From Halospina denitrificans (lineage in GTDB: Bacteria > Pseudomonadota > Gammaproteobacteria > Pseudomonadales > Oleiphilaceae), in contig NZ_SOAX01000002.1 in the NCBI RefSeq assembly GCF_004364635.1, positions 434,001 through 498,000 of the forward strand: a stretch of 64,000 nt of DNA, given 5' to 3'. The position numbers and the translations under genes were made by a program. The notes beneath the pieces are model-generated. The model was not told the DNA's origin and did no database searches. It saw only the letters and a list, made by a program, of their open reading frames with translations. Shown here one piece after another: positions 25,832 to 34,849 of the stretch (position 1 is its first letter; each line of letters begins with the position of its first letter).

Positions 25832-26890
25832 ATGAGCCCTAATGCCGCAACGGCCCGCCTGCTGAGCCCCATCCTGCTCATCCTGCTCGCCGCCTGTAGC
25901 GATGCCCCACCCGAAACCAGTCCCACCCGAATCCAGGGGGAGACCTTTGGCACCTTCTATCAGGTCAGTGTGGCCAACGACCTGGCAGATGAGCAGAAGG
26001 ATACGCTTCGCAGCCAGCTTGAGGCTGAACTGGACAGGGTGGACCGGCAGATGTCCACCTACCGTGAGGACTCCGACCTGAACCGACTCAACAGCGCCGA
26101 GACCGGCGAGTGGGTCGCACTGCCCGACCCCGTCATCGAGCTGCTCGCCCTGTCCCGGACGATCTCGGAAGCAACAGACGGCGCCTTTGATATTACCGTG
26201 GGTGGACTGGTTAACCTCTGGAGTTTCGGGCCCGAGGCACGCCCCCGGGAAAAACCCTCCGACGAGGCATTGCAACAGCGCCTTGAACAGGTCGGATTCC
26301 AGCAGCTCGACGTGGACCAGGACGCGGGCAGGGCCCGCCGGCTGAGCGACATTTACGCTGACCTCTCGGCAATCGCCAAGGGGCACGCTGTTGACCGTCT
26401 CGCCATGCTGCTCGAGGAGGCTGGTTATGAGGCCTATCTCGTCAATATCGGCGGCGACCTACTGGCCAACGGCCGCAAGCGTTCCGGCGAACCCTGGCGG
26501 ATTGGTATCGAGCTGCCGCGCGATGGGGAACAGGTCGCCCGGCATGCACTGCCATTACTGAACATGTCACTGGCAACATCCGGGGACTACCGGAACTATT
26601 TTGAAGTCGATGGCCAACGATATTCGCATACCATTGACCCACGGGACGGGCGACCCGTGCAGCACACACTCGCGTCGGTCAGTGTTTTCCATCCGGAAAA
26701 CACCATGGCGGATGCCCTGGCAACCGCCTTCATGGTGATGGGGACGGAAGATACCCTGACTTATGCCCGGAAGAACGAGATCCCGGTGCTGGTAATTGAA
26801 CGGAGTCGGGGAGATTTCCGTACACGCATATCCCCGGCACTGCGAGAGATGCTTGCCGGGGAAGACGTTGAGCGACTTTTAACCGACTGA
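25832..26890 (+). CDS. apbE: FAD:protein FMN transferase ApbE
   Basis: 352 residues with lipoprotein signal LLAAC (Cys22) and an ApbE domain. Seen are GTFYQV near residue 40, the metal and FAD region IGGDLLANG near 208, SHTIDPRDGRPV near 270 and ADALATAFMVMG near 300. It attaches FMN by a phosphoester bond to Thr/Ser of periplasmic flavoprotein domains (NqrB/C, RnfG type). No such target is in the window; the target must lie elsewhere. It starts a plus-strand run that may reach 36540, with mgtE 15 nt later. Confidence 0.93.
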   Translation: MSPNAATARLLSPILLILLAACSDAPPETSPTRIQGETFGTFYQVSVANDLADEQKDTLRSQLEAELDRVDRQMSTYREDSDLNRLNSAETGEWVALPDPVIELLALSRTISEATDGAFDITVGGLVNLWSFGPEARPREKPSDEALQQRLEQVGFQQLDVDQDAGRARRLSDIYADLSAIAKGHAVDRLAMLLEEAGYEAYLVNIGGDLLANGRKRSGEPWRIGIELPRDGEQVARHALPLLNMSLATSGDYRNYFEVDGQRYSHTIDPRDGRPVQHTLASVSVFHPENTMADALATAFMVMGTEDTLTYARKNEIPVLVIERSRGDFRTRISPALREMLAGEDVERLLTD

Positions 26891-26905
26891 CCCGGAGAGA
26901 CTGCC

Positions 26906-28261
26906 ATGACTGAAGTAACCGAACTGCAGTCCGAGGTCCGGGCGCTGCTTGAAGAGGAAGACATCGATACCGTTGTCGAGCTCCTCAATAACCGTCACCC
27001 GGCAGAGATTGGTGGGGTTATTGACGAGCTTGAAGCGGAATCGGCCTTCTTCCTGTTTGACCGCCTGGACCGCCGCACCCAGGCACGCATCCTGCCCTAC
27101 ATGCAGGAGTCCCACCAGCTCAGCATGGTGCAGCACCTGAGCCGCCACGCCCAGGCCCGCCTGCTGACGGACATGAACGCGGACGAGCGTGCCGACCTTT
27201 ACCAGGAGTTGCCCGAGGAGGTTCAGGAAACCCTGATGCCCGCCCTGGCCAAGGCGGAGCGGGAAGACCTGCTGCGCCTGACCAGCTACCCGGAGGGCAC
27301 GGTGGGGTCGGTCATGACCAGCGAATACGCCACGGTCCCGGCCCACATCACGGCACGTCAGGCCATCGAACGGCTGCGCTTCCAGGCCCTGAACAAGGAA
27401 ACCATCTACATTGCCTATGTGCTCGACTCGGATCGGCGCCTCCTGGGCATCGTCACGCTCAGTGGGCTGGTGGTCGCCTCACCCCAGGAAGCGGTCGAGG
27501 ACCTGATGCAGACCGAGGTGGTCAATGTGCACACGGACGCCCCCAGCGCCGAGGCTGCCCGGCTGATCGCGGATTACGACCTTCTCGCCATTCCCGTGGT
27601 GGATGACAATGAGCGCATGGTCGGGATCGTGACCCACGACGATGCCATGGACGTCCAGGAGGCCGAGGCCACCGAGGACATCCACAAGGGTGCCACGGTC
27701 GGCAATCTCCCCGGCAGCCTCAAGGAAACCGCGCTGACCACCCTCTACCAGAAGCGCATCCTCTGGCTGGTTCTGCTGGTCTTCGCCAACGTGTTCTCAG
27801 GCGGCGGCATTGCCCTCTACGAGGACACCATCCAGGCCCATGTTGGCCTGGTCTTCTTCCTGCCGCTGCTGATTGCCAGCGCTGGTAACGCCGGTGCCCA
27901 GTCCTCGACACTGATGGTTCGCGCCATCGCCACCGGCGATGTGGTCAGCCGGGACTGGCTCCGCATGCTGTTTCGCGAGATCAGTGTCGGCATGTTGCTC
28001 GGCCTGACCATGGCCATTGCGGTGGCCGCTATCGGTTTCTATCGCGGCGGGTATGAAATGGCCATGGTGGTTGCCCTGACCATGATCATCGTGGTCCTCA
28101 GCGGCAGCCTGGTGGGCATGTCTCTGCCGTTCGTGCTCAACCGCCTGAACCTCGACCCCGCAACGGCCAGCGCGCCAGTGGTTACCTTCATCGCAGACGT
28201 AACCGGGATCCTTGTCTACTTCGCCATCGCCTCGGCACTGCTTTCGGTACCAGGCGCCTAG
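26906..28261 (+). CDS. mgtE: Magnesium transporter MgtE
   Basis: 451 residues. An N-terminal superhelical domain (about 1-135), two CBS domains (about 138-260) that gate the channel by cytosolic Mg2+, a plug helix, and five transmembrane segments with [19 protein letters not shown] near residue 330. Architecture and length are those of MgtE. It would import Mg2+ down the electrochemical gradient. Placed between apbE and the FemAB-like gene, with gaps of 15 and 10 nt, it is very probably in one transcript with them. Confidence 0.94.
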   Translation: MTEVTELQSEVRALLEEEDIDTVVELLNNRHPAEIGGVIDELEAESAFFLFDRLDRRTQARILPYMQESHQLSMVQHLSRHAQARLLTDMNADERADLYQELPEEVQETLMPALAKAEREDLLRLTSYPEGTVGSVMTSEYATVPAHITARQAIERLRFQALNKETIYIAYVLDSDRRLLGIVTLSGLVVASPQEAVEDLMQTEVVNVHTDAPSAEAARLIADYDLLAIPVVDDNERMVGIVTHDDAMDVQEAEATEDIHKGATVGNLPGSLKETALTTLYQKRILWLVLLVFANVFSGGGIALYEDTIQAHVGLVFFLPLLIASAGNAGAQSSTLMVRAIATGDVVSRDWLRMLFREISVGMLLGLTMAIAVAAIGFYRGGYEMAMVVALTMIIVVLSGSLVGMSLPFVLNRLNLDPATASAPVVTFIADVTGILVYFAIASALLSVPGA

Positions 28262-28271
28262 GTGGCCATGC

Positions 28272-29405
28272 ATGGCATTCGCTGAACGGATTTCTGACCT
28301 CAGCCCGGACCAATGGAACCGTCTTGAGGGAACCGGCAACCCCTTCCTCAGGCACGAGTTCCTGTCGGGGCTGGAATCCACGGGCTGTGTAACAGCCGAA
28401 ACCGGCTGGCAGCCCCACCACTGGGTTGAGTGGGATGACGACGGCGTTCTGAAGGCCGCCCTGCCCTGCTACCTCAAGACTCACTCCTTCGGGGAATATG
28501 TCTTCGACTGGGCCTGGGCCGAAGCCTGGGCCCAGTACGGACTCGACTATTACCCCAAGCTGCTCAGCGCCATCCCCTTTACACCCTGTGAAGGGCCCAG
28601 GCTCCTGGTCGCGCCCGGAGAGAATCCGTCCGGGCCCGGAAGCCGTGCCGCTCAGGCCATGCTTGATGAAGTCCTGGCGCAGTCCGCCTCCGGCTGGCAC
28701 CTGTTGTTTCCGGATGAAACCGCACGGCAGAGCCTCCACCGCGAGGAATGGATGACGCGGCTGAGCTGCCAGTTCCACTGGCACAACGAGGGGTTTGGCA
28801 GCTTCGAAGACTTTCTGGGGTCACTGAAATCCCGCAAGCGCAAGCAGATACGCAAGGAGCGCAGCGCGGTTACCGAGCAGTCCATCCACTTTCAGAAACT
28901 CCGGGGTAACGAGATCACGGAACAGGCCCTGGACGCCTTCTTCCTGTTCTACCAGGCCACCTATCTCAAGCGCGGCCAGCGCCCCTACCTCAACAGGGCC
29001 TTCTTCGAGCACCTTGTCAACGCCATGCCCGAGCAGCTTTTCCTGGTCATGGCCGTACACGAAGGCCGCTTCTGCGCCGCCTCCCTCTTCCTGCACGATC
29101 AACACCGGCTTTACGGCCGCTACTGGGGCTGCCTTGAGGAATACGACCAGCTGCATTTCGAGGCCTGCTATTACCAGGGCATTGATTTCTGCATTGAACG
29201 GGGGCTGCACCGGTTCGATGCGGGTGCGCAGGGAGAGCACAAACTCAAGCGGGGCTTCCGCCCGCACCTGTTCGAGTCCTTTCACTGGATCCAGGATCCC
29301 CGGCTTCGCCCTGCGGTTGCCGATTTCTGCCGGCGGGAGGCCCGAGCCGTCAGGGCTTACGCCCAGCAGGCGCGCCAGGAACTGCCTTTCCGGGAAGGCC
29401 TCTGA
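28272..29405 (+). CDS. GNAT/FemAB-like protein (COG3146, peptidoglycan-biosynthesis-like)
   Basis: 377 residues of the COG3146 type, a duplicated GNAT fold related to FemAB aminoacyl transferases. Recognisable are PFLRHEFL near the N-terminus, the Lys/Arg-rich KSRKRKQIRKERS near 190, YLKRGQRPYLN near 232 and the C-terminal HRFDAGAQGEHKLKRGF. The start is ATG 28272; an upstream extension would overlap mgtE. Family members are annotated from similarity as peptidoglycan-related, and the substrate is unproven. It is 74 bp ahead of the antiporter locus. Confidence 0.8.
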   Translation: MAFAERISDLSPDQWNRLEGTGNPFLRHEFLSGLESTGCVTAETGWQPHHWVEWDDDGVLKAALPCYLKTHSFGEYVFDWAWAEAWAQYGLDYYPKLLSAIPFTPCEGPRLLVAPGENPSGPGSRAAQAMLDEVLAQSASGWHLLFPDETARQSLHREEWMTRLSCQFHWHNEGFGSFEDFLGSLKSRKRKQIRKERSAVTEQSIHFQKLRGNEITEQALDAFFLFYQATYLKRGQRPYLNRAFFEHLVNAMPEQLFLVMAVHEGRFCAASLFLHDQHRLYGRYWGCLEEYDQLHFEACYYQGIDFCIERGLHRFDAGAQGEHKLKRGFRPHLFESFHWIQDPRLRPAVADFCRREARAVRAYAQQARQELPFREGL

Positions 29406-29479
29406 TAACCGGATTATCCCCGGGGCGCGCCTGTGTTAGCCTTTTCCCGTTCATCAAACGCTTTTCCGGACGCCGGACC

Positions 29480-30001
29480 ATGCAAACCATCAAGACTGCC
29501 CTGCTTCGCACCCTCAGCCTTTTCATCGTCTGGTGGGCCCTGACCGAGGGTGACAGCTCCGGGGCAGTCTTCGGGGCTGTGGTATCCCTCCTTGTTGCAC
29601 TGGTTTCGATCCGGCTTTTTCCGCCCGGAACCTATGCCGTCCGTCCGGGCAGCTACCGGCTCCGTATTCTGGGCGTCCTGTCCTTCACAGGCCACTTTGT
29701 CGGAAACTCCGTCATCGCGGGCGTGGATGTCGCCCGGCGACTGCTGTTGCCCCGGCTCCCAGTCGATCCGGGGTCGCTGACGCTGACGACCAGACTCCCC
29801 GAAGGCAGCCCCCGGTGGTTGTTGGCCAATGCGCTCTCACTGATGCCTGGCACGCTCAGCGTCAACCTTATTGATGACCAACTCGAACTGCACTGCCTGG
29901 ACCAGCGCATGCCCGTCACCGCCTTCGTGCGCCAGACCGAAGCGCGCATTGCGGCCATGTACGGCATCACCCCGCCAGACGACAGCGGAGCCCAATCATG
30001 A
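29480..30001 (+). CDS. Mrp/Mbh antiporter subunit E (MrpE-like)
   Basis: 173 residues, MrpE/MbhA family: two N-terminal membrane helices, then a conserved soluble part with ANALSLMPGTLSVNL near residue 115, matching the NLISLTPGTLSLDV motif of the canonical MrpE at 59186-59659 in this same window. First gene of a nine-gene plus-strand locus in which each gene overlaps the next. The ribosome site is weak, and no strong promoter is visible in the 74-bp gap before it, so transcription may come from the apbE-mgtE side. Confidence 0.85.
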   Translation: MQTIKTALLRTLSLFIVWWALTEGDSSGAVFGAVVSLLVALVSIRLFPPGTYAVRPGSYRLRILGVLSFTGHFVGNSVIAGVDVARRLLLPRLPVDPGSLTLTTRLPEGSPRWLLANALSLMPGTLSVNLIDDQLELHCLDQRMPVTAFVRQTEARIAAMYGITPPDDSGAQS

Positions 30002-30273
30002 CGCTGTTGCTGAACACTGTGGCCGCCTTCCTGCTGCTGACGCTGATGATTGCCCTGGTCAGGATATGGCTCGGTCCGGATCCGGCGGATCGGATGCTGG
30101 CCTCGCAACTGTTCGGCACCACCGGCGTGGCATTGATGCTGGTACTGGCGGAGGCCCAGGCAATGCCGGCACTCAGGGACGTGGCGCTGGTGCTGGCGAT
30201 GCTTTCGGTGCTGGCCATTGCCGGCTTTGTGACACGGGTGGTTCGAATAGACCGGAGTCCGGCTGATGATTGA
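29998..30273 (+). CDS. Mrp/Mbh antiporter subunit F (MrpF-like)
   Basis: 91 residues, three membrane helices, with the MrpF signature RIWLGPDPADRMLASQLFG near residue 22. It overlaps subunit E by 4 nt (ATGA) and subunit G by 8 nt. Corresponds to MbhB in archaeal nomenclature. It is a structural part of the membrane complex with no catalytic residue known. Confidence 0.85.
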   Translation: MTLLLNTVAAFLLLTLMIALVRIWLGPDPADRMLASQLFGTTGVALMLVLAEAQAMPALRDVALVLAMLSVLAIAGFVTRVVRIDRSPADD

Positions 30274-30586
30274 GTTCACAATCCAACTGGTTCAGGTCCT
30301 GCTTCTCATTACCGGCTGTCTGTTCTTTGCCATCGGCACGCTTGGCCTCTTCCGCTTCCGCGACACCCTCAGCCGGATTCATGCGTTGACCAAGGTGGAC
30401 AACCTCGGACTCGGCTTTCTGGTCATTGCCTTGCTGCCACAGGTTGCCTCCCCCACTGTGGGCCTTAAAGTGCTGCTGATCTGGATGGTGGCGCTTGCCG
30501 CCAGCGCCACGTCCGCCCACCTCGTGGCACGGGCCGTGGTCTCTGAACAGAGGGGAACAGAAGGCGGAGAGGGTCCCGATGCTTGA
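30266..30586 (+). CDS. Mrp/Mbh antiporter subunit G (MrpG-like)
   Basis: 106 residues, three membrane helices, with the MrpG/PhaG motif GTLGLFRFRDTLSRIHALTKVDNLG at residues 24-48. It corresponds to MbhC. Overlaps both neighbours by 8 nt, so translation is coupled. Confidence 0.85.
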   Translation: MIEFTIQLVQVLLLITGCLFFAIGTLGLFRFRDTLSRIHALTKVDNLGLGFLVIALLPQVASPTVGLKVLLIWMVALAASATSAHLVARAVVSEQRGTEGGEGPDA

Positions 30587-30869
30587 ATGGTTCCTGGATC
30601 TCCTGCTGGTCACGGCTCTACTGACCACGGCCATCGCCACACTCAGTTCCCGGGATCTCTTCCGCGCGGTCGTGGTCTTCATCGCCTTCGGCCTGCTGAT
30701 GGCAGTGGCCTGGGTGCGACTCCAGGCGCCGGACATCGCCCTGGCGGAAACCGCTATCGGCGCGGGTCTGACCGGCGTATTGCTGCTTGACGCGGTCAGC
30801 CACTTCCGGCGCGGCGGGACCGTTGCAGCATCAGGGCGTTCCGACGCGGCAGGAGGCAGGGAGCAATGA
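30579..30869 (+). CDS. MbhD-like subunit (DUF4040)
   Basis: 96 residues from ATG 30579 (site GCGGAGAGGG); the longer open frame is not needed. Three helices with the MbhD/MrpA-C signature LQAPDIALAETAIGAGLTGVL near residue 44. In canonical Mrp this module is fused into the C-terminal part of MrpA; here it is a free-standing subunit as in archaeal Mbh. Overlaps both neighbours. Confidence 0.82.
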   Translation: MLEWFLDLLLVTALLTTAIATLSSRDLFRAVVVFIAFGLLMAVAWVRLQAPDIALAETAIGAGLTGVLLLDAVSHFRRGGTVAASGRSDAAGGREQ

Positions 30870-31564
30870 AGCGGATTCTCGCGGTTACCCTCCCGCTGCT
30901 GGCCTCAATGGCATTGGTCCTGCTCCTTGGGGCCAGTCTCTGGAGCATTGCCGGCAGCCAGACACCGGTTAATCTTCCAGAGCTTCTTGCCGGGAAAATG
31001 AACGAAAGCGGTGTGAATCATCCCGTTACCGCCGTGCTGCTGAACTTCCGCAGCTACGACACCCTCCTGGAAATCGCCGTTCTTGTCATCGCTGGCATCA
31101 CGGGCATATCAATGGCAAGGACCGCGTCGCTGGAAGATCCCGAGCTGCGAACCTCGGATTCGCTCCTCTACGCCCTCCAGCGCTGGTTCATTCCGCTGAT
31201 GCTGTTGCTTGCGGGCTACCTGTTGTGGGCCGGGGCCGATCGCCCTGGCGGCGCCTTTCAGGCCGGGGCCGTGCTCGCCGGCTGCGGGGTGCTGATGCGT
31301 CTGGGCGGCATTCCCCTGGGGTTTCTTCGTCCCGGGCTGCTGCTGAGGGTGGGGCTTGGCCTCGGCTTTGCCGTCTTTCTGCTGGTGGCCGTGCTCAGCG
31401 CCATGGCCGGCGAGGCCTTCCTGGCCTATCCGCCAGGAATGACCAAGCCATTGATCATCACGATCGAAACCGTTCTGACCTTCTCCATCGCCATGGTGCT
31501 GCTGGCTCTTTTTGTATCCGCACCCGTGAATGACGCCGGGGCTCCCGGGGAGGACGATTCCTGA
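30866..31564 (+). CDS. MbhE-MrpB fusion subunit
   Basis: 232 residues. The N-terminal part (about 1-88) has one long helix and the MbhE-type NHPVTAVLLNFRSYDTLLEI segment, which parallels [16 protein letters not shown] at the C-end of MrpA in the second locus. The C-terminal part (about 100-225) is an MrpB domain with DRPGGAFQAGAVLAG. So the E module normally attached to MrpA is joined here to subunit B. Overlaps the next gene by one base (TGATG). Confidence 0.82.
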   Translation: MKRILAVTLPLLASMALVLLLGASLWSIAGSQTPVNLPELLAGKMNESGVNHPVTAVLLNFRSYDTLLEIAVLVIAGITGISMARTASLEDPELRTSDSLLYALQRWFIPLMLLLAGYLLWAGADRPGGAFQAGAVLAGCGVLMRLGGIPLGFLRPGLLLRVGLGLGFAVFLLVAVLSAMAGEAFLAYPPGMTKPLIITIETVLTFSIAMVLLALFVSAPVNDAGAPGEDDS

Positions 31565-31887
31565 TGACGCCATCCCTGCTGTACGCCTTTGCCGGTGCGG
31601 GGCTCTGCGGCATTGGCATGTTCGGTTTCATCCAGCTCCGACACCTGCTGCGCAAGCTTCTCGCCTTCAACCTGATCGGCTCGGGTACCTTCCTGGTACT
31701 GGTGGGGCTGGCCCAGCACGGCCAGGGCCCCGATGCCGTGCCCCAGGCACTGGTCCTGACGGGCATCGTGGTATCCATTGCCGCCACGGCCCTGGCCATT
31801 GTCCTGATACGTCGCTACTTCCACCTCTCCGGCCATACGTCCCTGGAGGCCGATGACAGTGATTCCGGGCAGGGAGGGGCTGAATGA
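31564..31887 (+). CDS. Mrp/Mbh antiporter subunit C (MrpC/NuoK-like)
   Basis: 107 residues with three helices related to NuoK. GMFGFIQLRHLLRKLLAFNLIGSG near residue 18 and VPQALVLTGIVVSIAATALAI near 58 carry the MrpC pattern. It corresponds to MbhG and should contact the MrpD-like pump subunit encoded next. Confidence 0.86.
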   Translation: MTPSLLYAFAGAGLCGIGMFGFIQLRHLLRKLLAFNLIGSGTFLVLVGLAQHGQGPDAVPQALVLTGIVVSIAATALAIVLIRRYFHLSGHTSLEADDSDSGQGGAE

Positions 31888-33356
31888 TCACGGCATGGCT
31901 TATGGCTGGCCTTCTGTTCACGCCTCTGGCCTGGGCGGTGCTCTGTCTGCTCCTCGACTTTTCACGGGGGCGCCTGGTCAGCTGTCTGGGTATCACGGTA
32001 CAGGTTCTGGTGTCACTGGGGCTCTGGGTGGCAGTCGCCCGCGAGGGCGGTTTCCTTTACGGACTTGGCGGCTGGGAGGCGCCACTCGGTATTGAGTTGC
32101 GCGTGGACGGGTTGGCCGTCACCTTTATCCTCCTTACGGCCATCGTCGCTGGTGCCTGCGGCCTTCATGCCAGTGTCTATCTGGCGCCGGACAACGCCTG
32201 GTACCGCTATTTCTGGCCCCTGTTCTGGTTCCTCTGGGCGGGACTGAATGGCGTCTGGCTCGGTGGCGACCTGTTCAACCTCTATGTGGGGCTGGAACTG
32301 CTCAGCCTGTCGGCTGTTGGTCTCGTCGCCCTTGGCGGTGGCATCAATGCCCTGCGTGCATCGCTGCGCTACCTCCTGGCCGCGCTGCTTGGCTCCATGG
32401 CCTACCTGCTTGGTGTGGCACTGATGTACGGCCAGTTCGGCACCCTGTCCATTGCCGGCATCGCCTCGCTTCTACCTGAAACCCAGGCGCTGGTCGGACC
32501 CGGCATGGCAATGGCACTCATGCTCTCCGGGCTGGCCCTGAAAACGGCCCTCTTTCCGCTGCATGGCTGGCTGCCCCCCGCCCACGGAATCGCAAAATCA
32601 CCGGTCAGCGCACTGCTCTCGGCACTGGTCGTGAAGGCTTCCTTCTACATTGCGGCGCGGCTCTGGCTTGAGTTCGGCCATGAGCTGGGCTCAACGGCCG
32701 TTGCCCAACTTATTGGCGGCCTTGGGGGCGCCGCGGTTATCTGGGGGAGCTGGCTGGCCTGCCGTCAGTCGCAGCTCAAGCAGGTGGTTGCCTACTCATC
32801 CGTGGCCCAGATCGGTTACCTCTTCCTGCTGTTTCCGCTGACGTTTGCGGTAAGCGATACGGCTTCCCTGCAGGCGCAGCAGGGCATGACCCTTCAGGTG
32901 GTCAGCCATGCCCTGGCCAAGGCGGCCATGTTCCTGGCAGCAGGCAACCTGATCCTTGCCACGGGAAGCCATCAGGTCGCAGGGCTCGCCGGCGTCAGCC
33001 ACTTCCTGCCGTTTTCGCTTTTCTCTTTCGGGCTGGCCGGCGTATCGCTCATGGGCATGCCGCCTTCCGGCGGCTTTGCCGCCAAGTGGATGCTCCTCCA
33101 GGCCAGCCTTGCCAGCGGACAGTGGTGGTGGATTGTGGTCCTGGTAGCGGGGAGCCTGCTGTCGGCGGCCTATGTATTCCGGATCTACCAGGCATCCTTT
33201 GTTGCGAAAACCGGTGTCGATGACTTCTACCACCCACCAGGGAGCCTTGAGGTCATCCCCCTGCTGCTGGCCCTGATGTCGCTGGGGCTGGCACTGGTAG
33301 CTGAACCGTTACTGTCGGTTATGGCGCTGTCGCTTGAAACTGGAGGGGCACCATGA
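31884..33356 (+). CDS. MrpD/NuoM-like ion-translocating subunit 1
   Basis: 490 residues and about 14 helices. Key ion-path residues of the NuoL/M/N-MrpA/D family are intact: Glu138 in NLYVGLELLSLS, Lys220 in LALKTALFPLHGWLPPAH and Lys251 in VVKASFY. This is the closest of the three to canonical MrpD and corresponds to MbhH. Overlaps both neighbours by 4 nt. Confidence 0.88.
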   Translation: MITAWLMAGLLFTPLAWAVLCLLLDFSRGRLVSCLGITVQVLVSLGLWVAVAREGGFLYGLGGWEAPLGIELRVDGLAVTFILLTAIVAGACGLHASVYLAPDNAWYRYFWPLFWFLWAGLNGVWLGGDLFNLYVGLELLSLSAVGLVALGGGINALRASLRYLLAALLGSMAYLLGVALMYGQFGTLSIAGIASLLPETQALVGPGMAMALMLSGLALKTALFPLHGWLPPAHGIAKSPVSALLSALVVKASFYIAARLWLEFGHELGSTAVAQLIGGLGGAAVIWGSWLACRQSQLKQVVAYSSVAQIGYLFLLFPLTFAVSDTASLQAQQGMTLQVVSHALAKAAMFLAAGNLILATGSHQVAGLAGVSHFLPFSLFSFGLAGVSLMGMPPSGGFAAKWMLLQASLASGQWWWIVVLVAGSLLSAAYVFRIYQASFVAKTGVDDFYHPPGSLEVIPLLLALMSLGLALVAEPLLSVMALSLETGGAP

Positions 33357-34849
33357 GCCTGAGCGCCCTGCTGCCACCCATTACCCTGATGACGTCCCTT
33401 CTGGCGGCCGTGCTCATTTTTGCCACCCCGGAACACCGTTCAGGGCTCAGGACCACCATCAATCTGACGGCAGCCCTGATCAAACTGCTCCTGGTGGCCA
33501 TCATGGTCTGGGGGGTCTTCCAGGGCGTCGACTACCATCTGACGTTTACCATGCTCCCCGGGGTGGCGTTTACCCTGAAAGCCGATGCGCTCTCCGTGAT
33601 GTTCGCCGGCCTGTCAGCCATCCTCTGGTTGCTGACAACCGTCTATGCGGTGGGGTACCTCGAGGACTCGCCCAACCGCAGCCGTTTCTTCGGCTTCTTC
33701 AGTCTCTGTGTCGCCAGCACCATGGGCATTGCCCTGGCCGGCAACCTGTTCACCTTCCTGCTTTTCTACGAAATGCTGACCCTGGCCACCTATCCGCTCG
33801 TGGTACACCGGGGTACCGTTGAGGCCCTGCGCGCGGGGCGCACCTACATCCTTTACACGCTGACGGGTGGCGCGGTGCTGCTGGTCGCCATTGCCTGGCT
33901 CCACGGGCTCGTCGGGGATCTTCCATTCCGGCAGGGAGGTCATTTCCAGCAGGCGGCATCGGACCTGGAGACACCGCTGACACTGATCTTTGTGCTGTTG
34001 ATAGCAGGTCTCGGGGTCAAGGCGGCCATTTTCCCCCTGCACGGCTGGCTGCCCCAGGCCATGGTGGCGCCCGCCCCCGTCAGTGCCCTGCTTCACGCGG
34101 TTGCCGTGGTCAAGGCGGGGGCTTTCGGCATTGTCCGGGTGGTCTACGATATCTATGGGATTGAATCGGTCGCAGCACTTGGGTTGCTGGAGCCACTGGC
34201 CTGGCTGGCTGCCTTCACCATTCTCTACGGCTCGGTCCGTGCCCTGAGCCAGGCGGACCTCAAGCGACGACTGGCGTTTTCCACCATCAGCCAGGTGTCC
34301 TACATCATCCTGGGGATCAGCCTCTTTGGGCCCATTGGTACGGCCGGAGGACTGGTGCACCTGCTGCATCAGGGAATCATGAAAATCACGCTTTTCTTCT
34401 GCGCCGGCAACTACGCCGAAACCCTGGGCATACACCGGGTTGACGAACTCGACGGTGCCGGGCGACGAATGCCGGGCACCTCAATTGCCTTCACCATTGG
34501 CGCCTTTGGCATGATTGGCACCCCGCCGCTGGCTGGCTTCATCACCAAGTGGACCATCGCTTCCGGGGCCATTGCCGCGAACATGCACTGGGCCATCGCG
34601 GTTCTCCTACTCAGCAGCATTCTCAATGCCGCCTATTTCCTGCCCGTCGTCCAACGACTCTGGTTCCGGGAGGCGGTAAACGACTGGCCCCATGAGCGTT
34701 TCTGGGGGCGTCTGGAAACCAGTGCCTGGCTCTTCTGGCCCCCATTGATCACGGCCCTGATGACCATCATGGTCGGGGTGCTGGCCTCCATGCCCTTCAG
34801 TCCCCTCAGCTGGGCTGAGCTGATCGCGGCAAGGGAGTATCTGCCATGA
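33353..34849 (+). CDS. MrpD/NuoM-like ion-translocating subunit 2
   Basis: 498 residues. Intact residues: Glu140 in FLLFYEMLTLATYP, Lys223 with His230 in GVKAAIFPLHGWLPQAM and Lys254 in AVVKAGAFG. It is diverged from subunit 1, so the two are not recent duplicates. Its presence, with the next gene, extends the module beyond the archaeal Mbh core, in place of the MbhI and hydrogenase genes. Overlaps both neighbours by 4 nt. Confidence 0.87.
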   Translation: MSLSALLPPITLMTSLLAAVLIFATPEHRSGLRTTINLTAALIKLLLVAIMVWGVFQGVDYHLTFTMLPGVAFTLKADALSVMFAGLSAILWLLTTVYAVGYLEDSPNRSRFFGFFSLCVASTMGIALAGNLFTFLLFYEMLTLATYPLVVHRGTVEALRAGRTYILYTLTGGAVLLVAIAWLHGLVGDLPFRQGGHFQQAASDLETPLTLIFVLLIAGLGVKAAIFPLHGWLPQAMVAPAPVSALLHAVAVVKAGAFGIVRVVYDIYGIESVAALGLLEPLAWLAAFTILYGSVRALSQADLKRRLAFSTISQVSYIILGISLFGPIGTAGGLVHLLHQGIMKITLFFCAGNYAETLGIHRVDELDGAGRRMPGTSIAFTIGAFGMIGTPPLAGFITKWTIASGAIAANMHWAIAVLLLSSILNAAYFLPVVQRLWFREAVNDWPHERFWGRLETSAWLFWPPLITALMTIMVGVLASMPFSPLSWAELIAAREYLP